Below, one piece after another: positions 13,552 to 16,301 of a DNA stretch of 16,301 bases. Numbering within the stretch: position 1 is the stretch's first letter; each line of letters opens with the position of its first letter. The stretch spans positions 1 to 16,301 of the forward strand of contig CARTDZ010000024.1 of NCBI GenBank assembly GCA_949067325.1, read 5' to 3'. The stretch is from an uncultured Eubacteriales bacterium. GTDB taxonomy: Bacteria > Bacillota > Clostridia > Christensenellales > UBA1242. The notes below the pieces were generated by a model. The model was not told where the DNA came from and searched no databases. It saw nothing but the letters and a program-made list of their open reading frames with translations. The translations under genes and the position numbers were made by a program.

Positions 13552-14247
13552 ATGAAGAAATTTTTTATTCCGCTGCTTATTTTGGCAGCAATACCAGCGG
13601 TCACTTTGCCAGCAATCACAAATCACACTGTCGATCAGGCAAAAGCTGCTGAAACAGACAAGCCATGCATAAGCATCATTGGCGAGGCTACTCGAGAGCT
13701 TTCACCTGATAAGGCTAGCATATCAATTTCTATCGAAAACCTTGACACAGACATAAAAGCCGCCAAAGACAAAACATTTGCGTCATTTGACAAAGCAGTC
13801 GAAGCTTTGGTTGAAAACGGCGTCGCAAGAGAATGTATCGTTGTCGAAAACTATTCATCATACCCAAATTATGACTACTCTTGTGGCAAAAATTTGGTTG
13901 GATACTACTCTTCACTCAACTTCACTTACAGTGTTGACCAACTAGACAATCTTAAAGCAACGATTGACGCTGTTAGCGAAAATGGTTTTGCAAATGTCAA
14001 TAATATCAATTATCAATTATCAAATGAAAGCGAACTATACAGCGAGGCTTTGACTGAAGCCTTAAATTCCGCTCGCGAAAAAGCTGAAAAATTGCTCGGC
14101 CGCACCGACCTTACTCTTACAAATGTCGAAGAAGAATGCGTTTATTATTCAAACACCTTGTATCGCTGCTACAATTCAGCTATGTCAAGTCAAGAAATGG
14201 TTGGCAAGGTCAAAATAAAAGCACGTGTAAAAGCCCAGTTTTGTTAA
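13552..14247 (+). CDS. Secreted SIMPL (DUF541) domain protein
   Basis: The product has 231 residues. A signal peptide (basic MKK, hydrophobic core 4-22) leads to a likely cleavage near AKA-AE (about 32-33), so the protein is exported. The mature part fits the SIMPL/DUF541 domain: ISIIGEATRELSPDKASISISIE (39-61), a helix DIKAAKDKTFASFDKAVEALVENGV (66-91), VENYSSYPNYDY (97-108), GYYSSLNFTYSV (116-127), then LYSEALTEALNSAREKAEKLLGR (157-179) and a final strand VGKVKIKARVKAQF. The family occurs in outer or surface-exposed proteins of unknown molecular function, linked in some bacteria to stress. The ATG follows AAAGGAGAG. The last six codons form one arm of its own terminator. Confidence 0.88.
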   Translation: MKKFFIPLLILAAIPAVTLPAITNHTVDQAKAAETDKPCISIIGEATRELSPDKASISISIENLDTDIKAAKDKTFASFDKAVEALVENGVARECIVVENYSSYPNYDYSCGKNLVGYYSSLNFTYSVDQLDNLKATIDAVSENGFANVNNINYQLSNESELYSEALTEALNSAREKAEKLLGRTDLTLTNVEEECVYYSNTLYRCYNSAMSSQEMVGKVKIKARVKAQFC

Positions 14248-14260
14248 ACTGGCTTTTTTA
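14229..14260 (+). terminator. Intrinsic terminator overlapping the SIMPL stop codon
   Basis: AAAAGCCCAGTTT pairs with AAACTGGCTTTT, with one bulged C, around a TGTT loop, followed by a T-run. The coding end (codons for KAQFC and the TAA at 14245-14247) lies inside the stem-loop. Confidence 0.8.
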
Positions 14261-14517
14261 TCAACATTTAGTTAAAGAAAAGACATTAAATTACTAATTT
14301 TCATAATTGAAATTTTCTTTAATTTGTATGCAGATATAGTTCAAATACCACTGCAAAGAGTATGTCAAAGTTTTATTCAAATAAGACTTTTTACAATATA
14401 TTTGGTGCGACAAGTGATAACGTATCCGAAACGCTATTCAGTCCAAGCTGGTGTTGTATATGTGCGGTTGCAGATTGAAGTTTAAAAATAACAATTTATG
14501 TTTAACCTTTAATTTAA
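14261..14517. other. Non-coding AT-rich gap at the composition boundary
   Basis: About 255 bp without a convincing gene lie between the SIMPL terminator and the minus-strand acetyltransferase cassette. A 38-codon plus-strand frame (14362-14478) and a short minus-strand frame near 14403-14490 exist but lack ribosome binding sites. Neither RNA genes nor clear hairpins were seen. A slightly higher-GC patch around 14401-14480 stands out against the AT-rich surroundings and might be a decayed gene remnant. Confidence 0.4.
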
Positions 14518-15015
14518 TTATATATTTTTGTATTGTGCTTTAGGAAAATTTACTTTAAAAAACTCCAACATTAAATTATAATAGAAATGCCCATGGCATA
14601 AAACTTGATAATCTATATCATTTGTTTTTAGTTGAAAATCTACATCAACAAAATCGTTTCGAAAATAAAACTTTTGTCGTCTTCTTTGAATTTCTGCAAC
14701 AGGCTTTTCTATACTAAGCATAATCGTATAATTTTTATATTTTTCTTTTACAAGAGATAGAGCTTTTGATCCATACCCAGAATTTCTTAACTCTTCCTTA
14801 ATTGCAAAATAGTTTATATAGGCAATACTTTTATAAATTGCTACAAAAATAAAACCTACAAATATATTTCCTTCTGTTATCGCCAACATATCGAAATTTG
14901 GGTATCTTCCATTTAATAAATATTCAAATTCACATCTTTCATTTTCTGAGAATGCATTTTCATATAGTGTTTTAATTTCAGTTAAATATTTATCATGTTT
15001 TTTTAGTTCAATCAT
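14518..15015 (-). CDS. GNAT family N-acetyltransferase
   Basis: The product has 165 residues. GNAT fold landmarks are a helix start MIELKKHDKYLTEIKTLYENAF, the acceptor strand LAITEGNIFVGFIFVAIYKS (44-63), the strand 4 and CoA loop YINYFAIKEELRNSGYGSKAL (66-86, loop RNSGYG) and MLSIEKP (99-105). A RRRQKFYFRNDF (111-122) matches the usual FYxxxGF element. It transfers an acetyl group from acetyl-CoA to an unknown amine. The ATG overlaps the stop of the upstream fusion gene by four bases (ATGA), with AGAAGG just before it, so translation is coupled. It is the last gene of the AT-rich cassette, and no terminator was seen after it. Codon use is more A/T-rich than in the genes to the left. Confidence 0.85.
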   Translation of the reverse strand: MIELKKHDKYLTEIKTLYENAFSENERCEFEYLLNGRYPNFDMLAITEGNIFVGFIFVAIYKSIAYINYFAIKEELRNSGYGSKALSLVKEKYKNYTIMLSIEKPVAEIQRRRQKFYFRNDFVDVDFQLKTNDIDYQVLCHGHFYYNLMLEFFKVNFPKAQYKNI

Positions 15016-15743
15016 AACTCCTTCTTTAAATGATATTCAATTGTTCCTGGTGGACAATCTTTAATTTCTCCAAAAACATTATAACCTTTAGATTGATAAA
15101 AACCCAAAGCTTGAAAATCCCATGTTTCCACTCTTACACCGATTAAGAAATTTTCCTTTGCAAATAGTTCAACTAGTTTTAATAATTGGCTCCCTATTCC
15201 CTTTTTTCTGTAGGCGTCTTCCACAAATAATAAATCTAGGTAGTACCAACTATAACATACGAAACCAATTGCTCCGCCTATCAATTTCTCTTCATCAAAT
15301 GCATAGAAGTTTTTATTTTTATGCGCGGCTACAAAAACACACTCTTCGTTAAAATTTTTTGAAATAGATTTGATAATATCTATTAAAGTTTTAAATTCTA
15401 AAGCTTCTAAAGATTCGTTTAATGATAGTCCTTTATTTAAAAACTTGTTTATCGGCGTGAACCAAGAGATATCACTTTCTTTATTAAAGTAATTATCTAA
15501 AATCTTTGCCCTATAAAATTCTTCAAGATAAGAAATATATTTATATAAAACATTCCTTATGCGTTTATCGTATCTATAAGTTGTGGCTACTTGCGAATAT
15601 CGTAATGATTTACTACTCCATGCTTGCAAATATTCTTTAATGAGAATATGCTTTTCAATTCCTTTTGCCCATAATGCTTTTTCAGCCCTAGGCTTGTCCT
15701 CATCTTCAATTTTCAAATCCTTAAAAAATTCCGATTTTCTCAT
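15012..15743 (-). CDS. Fusion of unknown helical domain and GNAT acetyltransferase
   Basis: The product has 243 residues. The C-terminal part (about 135-243) is a clear GNAT: FYAFDEEKLIGGAIGFV (146-162), LLFVEDAYRKKGIGSQLLKL (171-190, CoA loop RKKGIG), ETWDFQALGFYQSKGYNVFGEI (206-227) and a C-terminal PPGTIEYHLKK. It resembles GNATs with a FQAxxFYxKxGYxVFGE ending. The N-terminal 130 residues are helical and charged, with AEKALWAKGIEKHI (20-33) and RIRNVLYKYISYLEEFYRAKILDNYF (61-86). They recall Abi_2-like or other HEPN-type helical domains only faintly, and no RxxxxH HEPN nuclease motif is seen. The ATG has GGAG 6 nt upstream; the preceding gene's stop TAG is part of that site. This is the middle gene of a coupled three-gene cassette with a nucleotidyltransferase. 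Confidence 0.78.
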   Translation of the reverse strand: MRKSEFFKDLKIEDEDKPRAEKALWAKGIEKHILIKEYLQAWSSKSLRYSQVATTYRYDKRIRNVLYKYISYLEEFYRAKILDNYFNKESDISWFTPINKFLNKGLSLNESLEALEFKTLIDIIKSISKNFNEECVFVAAHKNKNFYAFDEEKLIGGAIGFVCYSWYYLDLLFVEDAYRKKGIGSQLLKLVELFAKENFLIGVRVETWDFQALGFYQSKGYNVFGEIKDCPPGTIEYHLKKEL

Positions 15744-15752
15744 AATACACTC

Positions 15753-16301
15753 CTAAAATTCATTAAGAGTTTCAAGAAATACGGAAAACGATTTTGCATT
15801 ATCACGCCTACGTAAATGATAATTTTTCAATTCTAAATATCGTTCTTTGAAATCTTGCCAGTATCCTTGTGCTTTTATTTGATGAAATTTCTCCAAATAA
15901 TCTTTTGATTGAGCAACTTCATTCCAAATATACCGACCAGATCTTTTATCATTTGTTAACCTATAAAAAATACCATCATTATTTTCAACCAATATTGCAA
16001 CGTCAAAAGAAAATTGAAGTTTTCCGTTTTGTACTAGTTTAAGAGTGATTACCGAAGTAGAATCATTAGCATATTTGAAATCACTTACTTCCGGTTGAAG
16101 AATTCTATTAAATCTACTTACAAAGATATCTTTGATTTGTCCAGGATTGTTAAGTAAATTCTTCTTATCCCGTTGTAAAATTATATTGTAGTCCATATCA
16201 AAAGATTCATCTTCATTTTGTGTAACAAGCTTCTTATCGCCACTGCCAATAAGACGAATATCAAAGGTGAAATAATCTCTAACCACGTTTTGAACAGAAT
16301 G
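15753..16301 (-). CDS. Nucleotidyltransferase-fold protein (5' end outside window)
   Basis: The frame is open to the right edge of the window, so about 182 C-terminal residues are visible and the start lies beyond; an internal GTG at 16286 is not needed. The core looks like a Pol-beta-type nucleotidyltransferase: RLIGSG followed after 14 residues by the metal-binding pair FDMDYNI (Asp-x-Asp), then a later strand QFSFDVAIL supplying the third Asp. The rest is charged and helical, with NNDGIFYRLTNDKRSGRYIWNE in the middle. It could add a nucleotide to an RNA, protein or small molecule, as MNT/AbiEii-type or aminoglycoside-type enzymes do; I cannot choose among these. Only 9 bp separate it from the helical-GNAT fusion gene, so they are co-transcribed. 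Composition is AT-rich. Confidence 0.68.
   Translation of the reverse strand, partial: HSVQNVVRDYFTFDIRLIGSGDKKLVTQNEDESFDMDYNIILQRDKKNLLNNPGQIKDIFVSRFNRILQPEVSDFKYANDSTSVITLKLVQNGKLQFSFDVAILVENNDGIFYRLTNDKRSGRYIWNEVAQSKDYLEKFHQIKAQGYWQDFKERYLELKNYHLRRRDNAKSFSVFLETLNEF

Noticed and set aside
14362..14478. 38-codon plus-strand frame in the gap before the cassette
   Set aside because: It lacks a spaced ribosome binding site, has no recognisable motif and is followed by no terminator; it is kept only as a possible remnant.
14403..14490. Minus-strand frame reading HIQHQLGLNSVSDTLSLV, faintly like the end of a tyrosine integrase
   Set aside because: It is about 30 codons between two stops, lacks the catalytic residues and could easily be chance.
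1..16301. CRISPR arrays, tRNA or rRNA genes, insertion sequences and replication origins
   Set aside because: No regularly spaced direct repeats, cloverleaf-like segments, rRNA sequence, transposase frames with terminal repeats, or DnaA-box clusters were noticed on reading both strands.

Overview
The window comes from a low-GC Gram-positive-type bacterium, most likely an uncultured Clostridia-like member of the Bacillota. The evidence is AT-rich intergenic DNA, strong AAGGAGG-type ribosome binding sites before almost every gene, sigma-A-like promoters, many intrinsic terminators, and Firmicutes-typical families (DegV, a MurG/UgtP-like lipid glycosyltransferase, DUF1846, SIMPL). The genetic code looks standard: TAA, TAG and TGA are all used as stops. 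No tRNA, rRNA, CRISPR array or intact insertion sequence was seen. About 14.2 kb reads as ordinary chromosome, and the last 2 kb looks different.

Layout: (1) 1-500 holds the 3' end of an unknown gene and two stacked terminators. (2) 587-838 is a small Cys-rich putative zinc protein. (3) 879-3963, minus strand, is an apparent operon read glycosyltransferase, DegV, short-chain dehydrogenase. It suggests lipid or envelope metabolism and ends at a terminator shared with gene 2. (4) 4169-5650 is a DUF1846 protein transcribed divergently from that operon. (5) 5769-6718, minus strand, holds an acidic zinc-ribbon protein and a small membrane protein, each with its own promoter. (6) 6887-9031, plus strand, holds a tandem DUF305-like protein, a secreted GLUG-type repeat protein and a Ser-rich membrane protein. 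(7) 9070-10332 holds a small acidic protein, a P-loop kinase and a cytoplasmic amidase-6-like protein. (8) 10526-12492 is an amino-sugar operon: a stand-alone GlmU acetyltransferase domain followed by GlmM. (9) 12650-14247 holds a GNAT-like protein and a secreted SIMPL protein.

(10) From about 14250 to the right edge the composition becomes more AT-rich. After about 270 bp of non-coding DNA there is a tightly coupled minus-strand cassette: a nucleotidyltransferase-fold protein cut by the window edge, a fusion of an unknown helical domain to a GNAT domain, and a second GNAT. This is the best candidate for an undescribed system, perhaps toxin-antitoxin, modification or defence related, but its function is inference only.

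The clearest functional link is the glmU-like/glmM pair. GlmM makes glucosamine-1-phosphate and the GlmU acetyltransferase domain acetylates it, so the missing uridylyltransferase step would have to be encoded elsewhere. The glycosyltransferase, DegV and dehydrogenase genes plausibly share a membrane-lipid theme. Most other genes appear to be single transcription units.
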